DNA of 13,357 nucleotides from Actinomycetota bacterium (lineage in GTDB: Bacteria; Actinomycetota; Humimicrobiia; Humimicrobiales; Humimicrobiaceae). The notes beneath the pieces are model-generated. The model did no database searches, was not told the origin of the DNA, and worked only from the letters and a program-made list of their open reading frames with translations. The stretch spans positions 1-13,357 of the forward strand of contig JACVJB010000005.1 of NCBI GenBank assembly GCA_015711775.1, given 5' to 3'. Below, piece after piece: positions 6,790 to 13,357 of the stretch. The position numbers were made by a program, and so were the translations under genes. Every line of letters begins with the position of its first letter. Positions within the stretch are counted from its first letter, which is position 1.

Positions 6790-7968
6790 CTATTTATTAT
6801 AAGCATCTATTATCTCATTCAGGCTTTTCCTGTAATAGGAAAAGTTTTCCCAGGTGCAGTCCTGCGAAACAAAATGGTCTATATGCGGAATATACCTGCC
6901 ATCTTTTAAAAGTTTTTTAACAATTTCAAGTTCGGCGTCTATTTCTTTTTTCCCGCTGCCTTTAAACAGCACGCGCTTATCAATTCCTCCCATAAGCTGA
7001 AAATCGGGAAAATTTTTCCTTATCCTGAGCATGTCATTTCCGGCAGCCCGCTCAAAAGGATACATGCCGGTAACGCCTGTCTCGACAATTAAGGGAATAA
7101 GGTCCTCAACATATCCGTCACTGTCTGTAAGTATTATGTCAATGCCCGCCTCTTTTGCAAAATTGACCATTTTTATGTAGCGGGGCGCTAAAAACTCCCT
7201 GAAGTGAGCGGGTGAAATAAGGGAGCCTCCCTTGCCAGCCATATCCTCCCAGATTAATATGCAGTCCACTTTTACATTATTTACTATGGTTGCGTAATAC
7301 TCCATCAGGAAATTAAGAAATGTTTCACATATGTCATGGATTAATTCCGGATCATCATACATTGCCATCATATAACCGGTTATACCCATTATCTGCCTTG
7401 GAAATCCCAGAAAACCTCCGTTTGTACCTCCAAGCCTTATGGGAAAATCCCTGTCTTTAAGCCTTGCTGCCAGGTTATCCCAGTCAGGCGGAAGGCGCTT
7501 TTTTATCGTATCAGAGCTGTAATGCTGCTTGTCTTGCTGCCAGCTTTTCCTGTCCTTTACAGGATGGGCAAGCTCCATTGGAAGTGATGTTATATGTACA
7601 TCATTTTTAAGTTTTACGCCATATTCGTCCCTGTATATTATAGGAGTATCATTTTTCTCAATCACTTCTGTTTTAAACATTGGGCTGTAGTCCACGGGAA
7701 ATTTTGTAAGATACTGGTCAAGCCCAAAGACAGGCTGTACATTGACATCGCCCGCTTTTTCCATATCAGCATAAATATTCTTGTTTGCCATTATTGCAAT
7801 GCCGTCTGATATTTTTTCAGGTACAGGCTCAATCATTTCAAGCCCCTGGTCAAACCATCGCCTGATAGTTCCAGCCCAGTATCCAAATTCAACTTTTGGG
7901 ATCTCAACTCCACTATAACAGCCATCATCCATGCGCATTACAGATAAAAATTTTTCCCTTGAATTCAT
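6790..7968 (-). CDS. Second, divergent UroD-family protein
   Basis: A 392-residue member of the uroporphyrinogen decarboxylase/corrinoid methyltransferase fold family, clearly a different subgroup from the copy at 4016-5119. WEDMAGKGGSLISPAHFREFLAPRY begins at residue 240. TDSDGYVEDLIPLIVETGVTGMYPFE starts at 281. GGIDKRVLFKG (327-337) and IPHIDHFVSQDCTWENF (360-376) complete the set of landmarks. The usual HSDG or HxCG segment is TDSDG here, so the histidine is absent. A different catalytic or metal arrangement is therefore likely. There is no HemE-type N-terminus. The start at ATG 7968 follows a GGAAG ribosome site. It sits between the esterase-like gene (59-base gap) and the isomerase (83-base gap), with no corrinoid gene directly beside it; it may share the one at 3332-3970. 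Function unassigned beyond the fold and the operon. Confidence 0.82.
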   Translation of the reverse strand: MNSREKFLSVMRMDDGCYSGVEIPKVEFGYWAGTIRRWFDQGLEMIEPVPEKISDGIAIMANKNIYADMEKAGDVNVQPVFGLDQYLTKFPVDYSPMFKTEVIEKNDTPIIYRDEYGVKLKNDVHITSLPMELAHPVKDRKSWQQDKQHYSSDTIKKRLPPDWDNLAARLKDRDFPIRLGGTNGGFLGFPRQIMGITGYMMAMYDDPELIHDICETFLNFLMEYYATIVNNVKVDCILIWEDMAGKGGSLISPAHFREFLAPRYIKMVNFAKEAGIDIILTDSDGYVEDLIPLIVETGVTGMYPFERAAGNDMLRIRKNFPDFQLMGGIDKRVLFKGSGKKEIDAELEIVKKLLKDGRYIPHIDHFVSQDCTWENFSYYRKSLNEIIDAYNK

Positions 7969-8027
7969 ATTTTTTCTTCCTGAAATAGAAAATAAATATT
8001 AAATAATCATTAATTACTGTTTTAAAC

Positions 8028-8933
8028 TTATAAATATTTTTTTAACCAGTCAGAAATTTCTGATACCGTACCTGCTTTTACAGGTTCTGCCAGAAGCCCG
8101 TGATCTCCTCTGTCAAACATTGATATTTTTTTTACTTCGCCGGCATTATCATAAAGTTTTTGGGCATTCAATTCCCATGGAACAATACCGTCTTCTTTGC
8201 CTGCCATAATTAATACCGGGCGTGGAGCAATTTTTTTTATATGCTCTGCAGGCTTCATTTCAAGAATTGATGCTATTGAGGCAAGCTGTACAAAGTAGGT
8301 AAAATTGTAATCATCAAAACTTTTGTGGATTTCTTCAATCAGATCCAGATACTTTTGTTTGTATGCCATAGCTTCAGACATTTTTACAAGATTTGACTGG
8401 CCGTAAACAGTTTCCCTGTTTTTATCATCTTTCACTTCTTGTATAAATTTATAGAATTCTTCACTGCCCTTGCTTTCACTCCAATTTTGCCTGATCCATG
8501 CATAGCCGTCTGCAATTGGAGACATTGCAATTGCACATTTAACCCTGCTGTCATCTGCAGCAGCCAATATTGCTGTTGATGCGCCCATGCTTTCGCCAAG
8601 AAGGCATATTCTTTTATTGTCAATACTATTGCAGCCGCATAAAAAAGACACGGCATTTTTCAGGTCTTGCTGCCAGTGAGTGCTGCATAACATCCGGCCC
8701 AGAGGATATTCTGTCTGTCCGCACCCCCTGTAGTCAAACAGTAATACTGCAATTCCAAGAGAGTTTAAAAAATCTGAAAGAAATAAAAAATCACCAAATT
8801 CTTCCCGGGATGCACCATATCCGTGAGATAAAACAACAGCAGGGAATAAACCGTTGCCAATGGCAGTTTCAGGCATTTTCAGGGTTCCGCTTATTCTTGT
8901 TGAATCACTATAAAAATATATATTTTTTTCCAT
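8028..8933 (-). CDS. Alpha/beta-hydrolase-fold esterase or acyl hydrolase
   Basis: A 301-residue serine hydrolase. LSHGYG (35-40) is the oxyanion-hole HG motif. GESMG (113-117) places nucleophile S115 in the GxSxG elbow, D248 in GKEDGIVPW is the acid, and H278 in RGDHGL completes the triad. FDYRGCGQTEYPLGR (66-80) is the usual strand-4 region. An insertion of roughly 80 residues after strand 6 (about 145-225) forms a helical cap that should set specificity. No signal peptide is visible, so the substrate is met inside the cell after import. Candidates are an acyl or acetyl ester on a sugar, or a lactone, but the sequence does not say which. It lies 24 bases after the isochorismatase-like gene; the ribosome site is a weak GGAA before ATG 8933. 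Confidence 0.85.
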   Translation of the reverse strand: MEKNIYFYSDSTRISGTLKMPETAIGNGLFPAVVLSHGYGASREEFGDFLFLSDFLNSLGIAVLLFDYRGCGQTEYPLGRMLCSTHWQQDLKNAVSFLCGCNSIDNKRICLLGESMGASTAILAAADDSRVKCAIAMSPIADGYAWIRQNWSESKGSEEFYKFIQEVKDDKNRETVYGQSNLVKMSEAMAYKQKYLDLIEEIHKSFDDYNFTYFVQLASIASILEMKPAEHIKKIAPRPVLIMAGKEDGIVPWELNAQKLYDNAGEVKKISMFDRGDHGLLAEPVKAGTVSEISDWLKKYL

Positions 8934-8957
8934 AAAATATTCCTGTATGTTTAAAAT

Positions 8958-9689
8958 TTAAATAGCTTCTTTACTAATTTTAATAAATCTTTCCATAATC
9001 TCTGAAGTACTGGTTATCCATGCGTAATATTTTCCAAGAATTTTTATCTCAGCATCGTGATCCTGGCTGCAGGATGCAATGCATGCATCTTCAACCACTG
9101 TACAAAGATAACCCCTATCCCATGCCTGTCGGACAGATGAAGAAACACAGGCATCTGTGAGCCCGCCGCAAAAAATTATTCTTGAGATATTATTGGATCT
9201 GAGCACCAGGTCAATCTCTGAGCAGCAAAATGCCCCGCTTGCGGTTTTAATCATTACAATATCGTTATTCGAAGGCTTAAGTTTTTCTTCTATAAAACTG
9301 GCTCTGTCTTGTTCATAAAGAGTCCATCTCTTGCCATTTGCATCAACATTTTCTTCATCTATCAGATTTTTCTTAGAGGTTGAAGGGACATCTGAAAAAT
9401 TTCTGTCCATTGAAGCAATCCTGGTATAAACAATCATAATATTATTTTTCCTGAAAAACTCCAGAAGCTTCATGATATTTGGAAGAACTATTTTATTTAC
9501 CCTGTTGTAATAATACTGTTCTGAATCTCTTGAACTCCATTTTCCCCTGTATTTATAGTCTGTCATATAATTCTGCATATCTATTACCATAAGAGCAAGC
9601 CTGTTTTTTTCAAGATAGCTTGAGACAGAAATATTATGAGGGCCACTTTTATCAAAAATAAAATCAAATTTATAATTGTTTTTATCCAT
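8958..9689 (-). CDS. Isochorismatase-like cysteine hydrolase
   Basis: A 243-residue protein of the isochorismatase-like (cysteine hydrolase) family, with a catalytic triad at the expected spacing: D37 (LMVIDMQN), K148 (VMIKTASGAF) and C181 (CGGLTDACVSSS). The GG before the LTDAC motif and the following SVRQAWDRGY helix are standard. Family members mostly hydrolyse amides and related C-N bonds (nicotinamidase, N-carbamoylsarcosine amidase, ureidoacrylate amidase); a few cleave isochorismate. An N-terminal extension of about 28 residues precedes the core, and an acidic insert lies near residues 95-125. There are no chorismate or siderophore genes nearby, so an amidase or carbamoyl hydrolase acting on the imported compound is more likely. 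ATG 9689 has no good Shine-Dalgarno and lies 34 bases after the permease stop. Substrate unknown. Confidence 0.87.
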   Translation of the reverse strand: MDKNNYKFDFIFDKSGPHNISVSSYLEKNRLALMVIDMQNYMTDYKYRGKWSSRDSEQYYYNRVNKIVLPNIMKLLEFFRKNNIMIVYTRIASMDRNFSDVPSTSKKNLIDEENVDANGKRWTLYEQDRASFIEEKLKPSNNDIVMIKTASGAFCCSEIDLVLRSNNISRIIFCGGLTDACVSSSVRQAWDRGYLCTVVEDACIASCSQDHDAEIKILGKYYAWITSTSEIMERFIKISKEAI

Positions 9690-9723
9690 AAGAAATAGAA
9701 CTAATAGTTTTTATTGAAATTTA

Positions 9724-10704
9724 TCAGTAAGGTAAAAGATTGCGCCTGCTTCTTATTGCGTCTATTGAAATTACCAGAACCAGGAGAGCTCCTTTTATAA
9801 CCATTCTTATGTAAATCGGCACATTAAGTAGAACCATTCCATTTGTTATTGTCTGGATAATAATCAGCGCAATAAATACGCCAAGATAATTGCCCTTGCC
9901 GCCGCCAACAACAACACCGCCAAGAACAACAATTGTAAGAACCTCAAGCTCTGCTCCTGTGCCGTATTCTGGTCTTCCCGAACCAAGCTGTGATATAAGC
10001 AGCAGGCCTGCAATTGAGCAGAAAAATCCTGAGATTACATAAGACAGTATTTTAATCCTGTCCACTGGTATCCCGGCAAGTCTTGCAAGGTTCTCATTTC
10101 CGCCTATTGTAAACAAATCCCTGCCGAACCTTGTAAATTTCAATATGAGGGTTAGTATTACAAAAGCCACTATTATATAGACAGTCGTAATCGGGAAAAC
10201 ATTGCCTATATATATACGCCCTAAATTCTGCACAAAAACATTAAGTATCCTCGGGTTCAAATTTGCCCAGAAGTAGCACACACCCCTTATAATTGCAAGA
10301 GTGCCAAGCGTCGTAATAATAGGGTTTATTCCGACTTTGGTAATTATGAGGCCATTTATAAAACCAACGCTGCAGCCAATTGCAATTGCAATAAGGAACA
10401 CAATTGGTGTAGGAACTTCAATATTTTTCATAAGAAGAACTGCGCTGACAATGCCTGCAAGTCCGGAAGTGGAACCAATTGAAAGATCAAAACCTCCACC
10501 GATCATTACAACTGTTACCCCGGCTGCAAGAATTCCGAATACTGCAAAATTGTTAAATATTCCTTTTATATTCTGTATAACCAGGAAATTTTTACTGGCA
10601 AGGGAAAACAGCACAAGCATTACAATATAAATACCTATTAAGGTTGGCGTGGGCGTTCTTAAAAAATTTATAATTCCTGAATATTTCTTCGAAGTTTTTT
10701 CCAT
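9724..10704 (-). CDS. Sugar ABC transporter permease (RbsC/RhaQ-type), second subunit
   Basis: A 326-residue inner-membrane permease of the BPD_transp_2 family, with multiple hydrophobic segments starting near residues 21-37 and 53-70. MIGGGFDLSIGS (67-78) is the conserved family motif in the early transmembrane region. VVLGGVVVGGGKGNYLG (259-275) is the loop that contacts the ATPase. Its ATG immediately follows the TAA of the preceding permease, and its AAGGAGAA ribosome site lies in the end of that gene, so translation is coupled and the two are expected to form a heterodimeric channel. This paired arrangement is that of rhamnose (RhaP/RhaQ) and some autoinducer-2 importers. The mutarotase and kinase further down favour a deoxyhexose substrate. 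Confidence 0.92.
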   Translation of the reverse strand: MEKTSKKYSGIINFLRTPTPTLIGIYIVMLVLFSLASKNFLVIQNIKGIFNNFAVFGILAAGVTVVMIGGGFDLSIGSTSGLAGIVSAVLLMKNIEVPTPIVFLIAIAIGCSVGFINGLIITKVGINPIITTLGTLAIIRGVCYFWANLNPRILNVFVQNLGRIYIGNVFPITTVYIIVAFVILTLILKFTRFGRDLFTIGGNENLARLAGIPVDRIKILSYVISGFFCSIAGLLLISQLGSGRPEYGTGAELEVLTIVVLGGVVVGGGKGNYLGVFIALIIIQTITNGMVLLNVPIYIRMVIKGALLVLVISIDAIRSRRNLLPY

Positions 10705-10717
10705 TTATGTTCTCCTT
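10702..10717 (-). promoter_or_regulatory. Stop-start junction with ribosome site coupling the two permeases
   Basis: On the minus strand AAGGAGAA (10710-10717) precedes TAA (10705-10707), which is directly abutted by ATG (10702-10704). The first permease's stop and the second permease's start touch without spacer. This is a textbook layout for translational coupling and equal stoichiometry of the two membrane subunits. Confidence 0.75.
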
Positions 10718-11688
10718 CTTACCATTGCCTGTCTTATTTCATAAGTTGAAACAACAAGTATCAGCACTGAACCCTGAACTATCTGGATATAAAAATAATA
10801 TATATTCATAATAGTAAGGAAATTATATAGTATGCTTAAAATTAGTACGCCAGCCAAGGTCCCAAGTATCTGCCCTCTTCCTCCCCCAAGCGCAGTTCCG
10901 CCAAGAATTATGGACGATACAATTACAAGTTCGAGTCCCTGTCCATGCTGCGGCATTCCAACAGCAGAAAGAGAAGTCAATATTAATCCCCCAAGGGAAG
11001 CAGTAAAACCGCAGAATAAGAAATTAATAAATTTTACTCTTTTAACATTAATGCCTGAAAGATAAGATGCCAGTGGATTTGCACCAATTGCATAGATTCT
11101 TCTTCCCCACTTTGATTGATTCATAATTACATAAGTAATAGTAAAGAAAAACACCAGAAGTACTATTGGAAAAGGTATAACTTTAAATATAAATCCCCTG
11201 CCAATAAAATCTATAACCGGGTTCATAGCAAGCATAGACTCCCCGTTTGAAAGCGTATAGCCTATGCCCCTCCAGATAAACATTGTACCAATGGTAGCCA
11301 TAATTGAATTGACTCCAATTACTGTAACAAGAATTCCATTAAAGGCACCCATGGCAAGACCTGCGCAAAGCGCAATTATTACAACCTGCCAGCCCGGCAA
11401 ACCCCTTTCAAGGAGTAAAGCTGTCAGACAGGCTGTAAGACCGATATTTCCGCCAACTGAAAAATCTATTTCACCCGAAACCATGACCATGGTAAGAACT
11501 GCTGCAATTATTCCTATAAAAGACAAATTATTCAACATCGGAATGAGGTTTAACTTCGAAAAAAAGAAAGGTCTTCCAATATATGAAAATACGCTGAACA
11601 TGACAATAAGTATAATAAACAATATTACCGTATTATTAAGCTTTGATTTCTTTTTCTGAGTAGCCTCAACAGCTTTCATTGCTGTCAT
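10705..11688 (-). CDS. Sugar ABC transporter permease (RbsC/RhaP-type), first subunit
   Basis: A 327-residue integral inner-membrane protein of the RbsC family. A charged cytoplasmic N-terminus (KKKSK, 12-16) precedes the first membrane segment at about 19-36. MVSGEIDFSVGGNIGL (69-84) matches the family's GGIDLSVGS region, and ILGGTALGGGRGQILG (261-276) is the ATPase-coupling loop. The GGGAGGGG ribosome site immediately before ATG 11688 is strong. The gene follows the ATPase stop by 18 bases and is fused in expression to the next permease. The two permeases are only moderately alike, as expected for a heterodimer from an old duplication. Substrate class is inferred from the operon, not from the permease itself. 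Confidence 0.92.
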   Translation of the reverse strand: MTAMKAVEATQKKKSKLNNTVILFIILIVMFSVFSYIGRPFFFSKLNLIPMLNNLSFIGIIAAVLTMVMVSGEIDFSVGGNIGLTACLTALLLERGLPGWQVVIIALCAGLAMGAFNGILVTVIGVNSIMATIGTMFIWRGIGYTLSNGESMLAMNPVIDFIGRGFIFKVIPFPIVLLVFFFTITYVIMNQSKWGRRIYAIGANPLASYLSGINVKRVKFINFLFCGFTASLGGLILTSLSAVGMPQHGQGLELVIVSSIILGGTALGGGRGQILGTLAGVLILSILYNFLTIMNIYYFYIQIVQGSVLILVVSTYEIRQAMVRRRT

Positions 11689-11706
11689 ATCCCCTCCCTT
11701 AAAAAT

Positions 11707-13200
11707 TTAAATGCAGGCTGATTGAAGAAGTTTTTCTTCAGAAGCTTCTTTTTTTGAATATTCACTTGTAAGCTTTCCTTTACTCATTACCAGTATCCTG
11801 TCAGCAATTGACATTATTTCCGGCAGTTCCGAGCTTATCATAATTATTGAAGAGCCTTTTTCACAAAGGTCCTGCATAAGCTTATATATTTCTATTTTTG
11901 CACCAACATCTATTCCTCTTGTCGGTTCATTTAAAATTATAATCTGGGATCCGCTTTCAAGCCATTTTGCAAGAACAACCTTTTGCTGGTTTCCGCCGGA
12001 AAGGCTATTTACTTCCTGGTCAACAGTTGGAGTTCTTATACCTATTTCATCAACCCATTTTTCAGCTTTTTTTCTTTCCAGATTTCTCGATATTAAAAAA
12101 CTTTTGCCCAATTCTGAAATATTTGCAAGAGTTATATTTTCTTTTACACCCATAATCAGTGCAAGCCCCTCAGCTTTCCTGTCAAGCGGTACAAGCCCTA
12201 CTTTTTCATCACAGGCAACCCTTGGATTTTTAATATTAAGTCTTTTCCCATTTACCAGTATTTCTCCGCTTTTAATTTTATTTGCGCCAAATAATGATTT
12301 TACAAGGGATGATCTTCCTGAGCCAAGCAGTCCGAAAATTCCAAGAATTTCACCTTTTCTTAAGGAAAAGCTGATATCATTAAAACCATCAGCCGTGAGA
12401 TTTCTAACTTCCATAACAACACCATCAATTGAAACATCTCTTTTAGGATACATGTCTTTAATGTCTCTTCCGACCATCATTTCTACAAGCCTGTTGGAGT
12501 CTGAATCCCCGGTTAACAGCGTTCCGACTTTTTTACCGTCCCGCAGAACTGTGACTCTGTCGGTAATTTCAAATATTTCCTTGAGCCTGTGAGAAATATA
12601 AATAATTGCAACGCCCCTGGATTTTAAAGTTTTAATTATTTTAAATAGAGACTGTGTTTCTTCTGCAGAGAGCGCTGCTGTGGGTTCATCCATGACCAGT
12701 ATTTTTGCTTCTTTGGAAATTGCCTTTGCAATTTCAATAATCTGTTTTTCCGAAATACTTAAATCGCCAATAATAGCATGGGGATCAAGTTTTACATTCA
12801 TTGTTGCCAGGAGATCTTCAGCTTTTTTTGTCATTTTTTTCCAGTCAACAACTCTTAAGGGTCCCTTAACAATCTGCTCCCCGATAAAAATATTTTCTGT
12901 AACAGTTAAATTATTAATTGTATTTAACTCCTGGTAAATAACCCTAATGCCTGAAGCCATAGCTTCAGAAGGGTTTTTTATTTCAAACTTCTGTCCGTCA
13001 ATATATATGTCACCGGAATCTTTAATATAATTGCCGGCAAGAATTTTTATTAATGTAGATTTACCTGCGCCATTTTCGCCTAAAATTCCCAGGACTTCGC
13101 CTTTTTTTAAATCTATTGACACATTATCAAGCGCAACAACACCAGGAAATGTCTTGGTAATATTTTCCATTTTTAAAATAATACCATTATCTTCAGACAC
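11707..13200 (-). CDS. Sugar ABC transporter ATPase, two-domain (RbsA/RhaT-type)
   Basis: A 497-residue double ATPase that drives the two permeases. Domain 1 has Walker A GENGAGKST (41-49), signature LSISEKQ (147-153) and Walker B ILVMDEP (167-173). Domain 2 (from about 262) has the degenerate P-loop GLLGSGRSS usual in this family (290-298) and signature LSGGNQQ (400-406). Its Walker B reads IIILNEPTRGIDVGAK with Asn at 424 in place of Asp. Sugar importers of the carbohydrate uptake CUT2 class have this architecture. A longer frame opens at a TTG at 13257, but that codon is inside a hairpin and the extra 19 residues have no family counterpart. GTG 13200, four bases after GGTGG, gives an N-terminus that leads directly into ILKMENITKTFPGVVALDNV, as in relatives. 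It lies 103 bases after the binding-protein stop. Confidence 0.93.
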   Translation of the reverse strand: MSEDNGIILKMENITKTFPGVVALDNVSIDLKKGEVLGILGENGAGKSTLIKILAGNYIKDSGDIYIDGQKFEIKNPSEAMASGIRVIYQELNTINNLTVTENIFIGEQIVKGPLRVVDWKKMTKKAEDLLATMNVKLDPHAIIGDLSISEKQIIEIAKAISKEAKILVMDEPTAALSAEETQSLFKIIKTLKSRGVAIIYISHRLKEIFEITDRVTVLRDGKKVGTLLTGDSDSNRLVEMMVGRDIKDMYPKRDVSIDGVVMEVRNLTADGFNDISFSLRKGEILGIFGLLGSGRSSLVKSLFGANKIKSGEILVNGKRLNIKNPRVACDEKVGLVPLDRKAEGLALIMGVKENITLANISELGKSFLISRNLERKKAEKWVDEIGIRTPTVDQEVNSLSGGNQQKVVLAKWLESGSQIIILNEPTRGIDVGAKIEIYKLMQDLCEKGSSIIMISSELPEIMSIADRILVMSKGKLTSEYSKKEASEEKLLQSACI

Positions 13201-13204
13201 AATA

Positions 13205-13209
13205 CCACC
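13205..13209 (-). promoter_or_regulatory. Ribosome binding site supporting the GTG start of the ATPase
   Basis: GGTGG on the minus strand lies four bases before GTG 13200, within a purine-rich AAGGTTGGTGG stretch. It is weaker than the GGAGG sites elsewhere in the locus. Together with the GTG codon it suggests modest initiation of ATPase translation, which is usual for importers that need much more binding protein than ATPase. Confidence 0.5.
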
Positions 13210-13220
13210 AACCTTATAAG

Positions 13221-13260
13221 AAATTGAGAAGGCTATTGATAATTTTAGCCTTCTCAATTT
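13221..13260 (-). terminator. Perfect 15-bp hairpin between binding-protein and ATPase genes
   Basis: AAATTGAGAAGGCTA (13221-13235) and its exact reverse complement (13246-13260) flank a 10-base loop. On the transcribed strand the stem is followed by only TTT and then CTTATAAGG, so it is not a strong intrinsic terminator there. It sits 43 bases after the binding-protein stop and 20 bases before the ATPase start. In other sugar importers such a hairpin protects the 3' end of the binding-protein message and lets only part of transcription continue. I infer the same role here. On the other strand the stem is followed by a run of five T, but no plus-strand gene ends there. Confidence 0.65.
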
Positions 13261-13303
13261 TTAATATTTTAGCTCATTTATAAAACGTAATCTGCAGTTT
13301 TAA

Positions 13304-13357
13304 TTATTTTAACATCTCGGGATAATAATCAGCCATATTATCCATTGTTATAGGAAC
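13304..13357 (-). CDS. C-terminal end of a sugar ABC transporter substrate-binding protein (partial)
   Basis: The last 17 codons before TAA at 13304 read VPITMDNMADYYPEMLK. This resembles the usual end of RbsB/RhaS-type periplasmic binding proteins, in which a proline-containing strand is followed by an N...YYP helix. The position directly upstream of a matching ATPase and two permeases supports it. The start lies outside the window, so ligand-binding residues and the signal peptide cannot be examined. In the complete operon this would be the gene that best reveals the imported sugar. Confidence 0.7.
   Translation of the reverse strand, partial: VPITMDNMADYYPEMLK

Noticed and set aside
4016..7968. 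UroD-like genes as haem biosynthesis enzymes (HemE)
   Set aside because: Neither has the RQAGRY-type N-terminal motif of uroporphyrinogen decarboxylase, no other haem genes are present, and a corrinoid protein is adjacent.
8958..9689. True isochorismatase in siderophore synthesis
   Set aside because: The triad fits the whole cysteine hydrolase superfamily, and no chorismate, adenylation or carrier-protein genes are nearby.
11707..13200. Asn at 424 in the second Walker B as a sign of an inactive ATPase
   Set aside because: The catalytic Glu is retained, the first domain is complete, and asymmetric second domains with a degenerate P-loop are normal in this family.

Overview
The window is A+T-rich bacterial DNA in which every convincing gene lies on the minus strand. 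It reads as one long catabolic and transport locus running from high to low coordinates. Strong GGAGG-type ribosome sites, heavy use of ATA, AAA and AGG codons, and a corrinoid methyltransferase module with a carbohydrate ABC importer suggest an anaerobic bacterium. A Clostridia-like Firmicute or a similar low-GC anaerobe would fit, but taxonomy cannot be fixed from this sequence. No rRNA, tRNA, CRISPR array or complete mobile element was seen.

Layout in the direction of transcription: (1) The last 17 codons of a periplasmic-type sugar-binding protein (13304-13357), then a perfect 15-bp hairpin. (2) A sugar importer: a double-domain ATPase (start corrected to GTG at 13200) and two RbsC-type permeases joined stop-to-start. 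(3) Two cytoplasmic hydrolases, an isochorismatase-like cysteine hydrolase and an alpha/beta hydrolase. (4) A first UroD-fold protein and a TIM-barrel sugar isomerase/epimerase. (5) A good promoter candidate, then L-rhamnose mutarotase RhaM. (6) A second promoter candidate with an 18-bp-phased direct repeat, then a second UroD-fold protein, a corrinoid-binding protein (start corrected to 3970), an L-rhamnulokinase-like FGGY kinase and an amidohydrolase. (7) At the left edge, a decayed transposase, broken by stops and frameshifts and cut by the window end.

The importer order (binding protein, ATPase, two permeases), the mutarotase and the kinase match the known Rhizobium-type rhaSTPQUK L-rhamnose system. 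What is unusual is a corrinoid protein and two UroD-family proteins interleaved with it, plus an isochorismatase-like enzyme and an esterase-like enzyme. My main hypothesis is that the imported substrate is a modified 6-deoxyhexose, for example an O-methylated rhamnose or a rhamnose conjugate. Its methyl group would be moved by the UroD-fold protein to the corrinoid protein, and the freed sugar would pass through mutarotase, isomerase and kinase. This is inference. The second methyltransferase, the corrinoid reactivase, a classical rhamnose isomerase and the rhamnulose-1-phosphate aldolase are not in the window.
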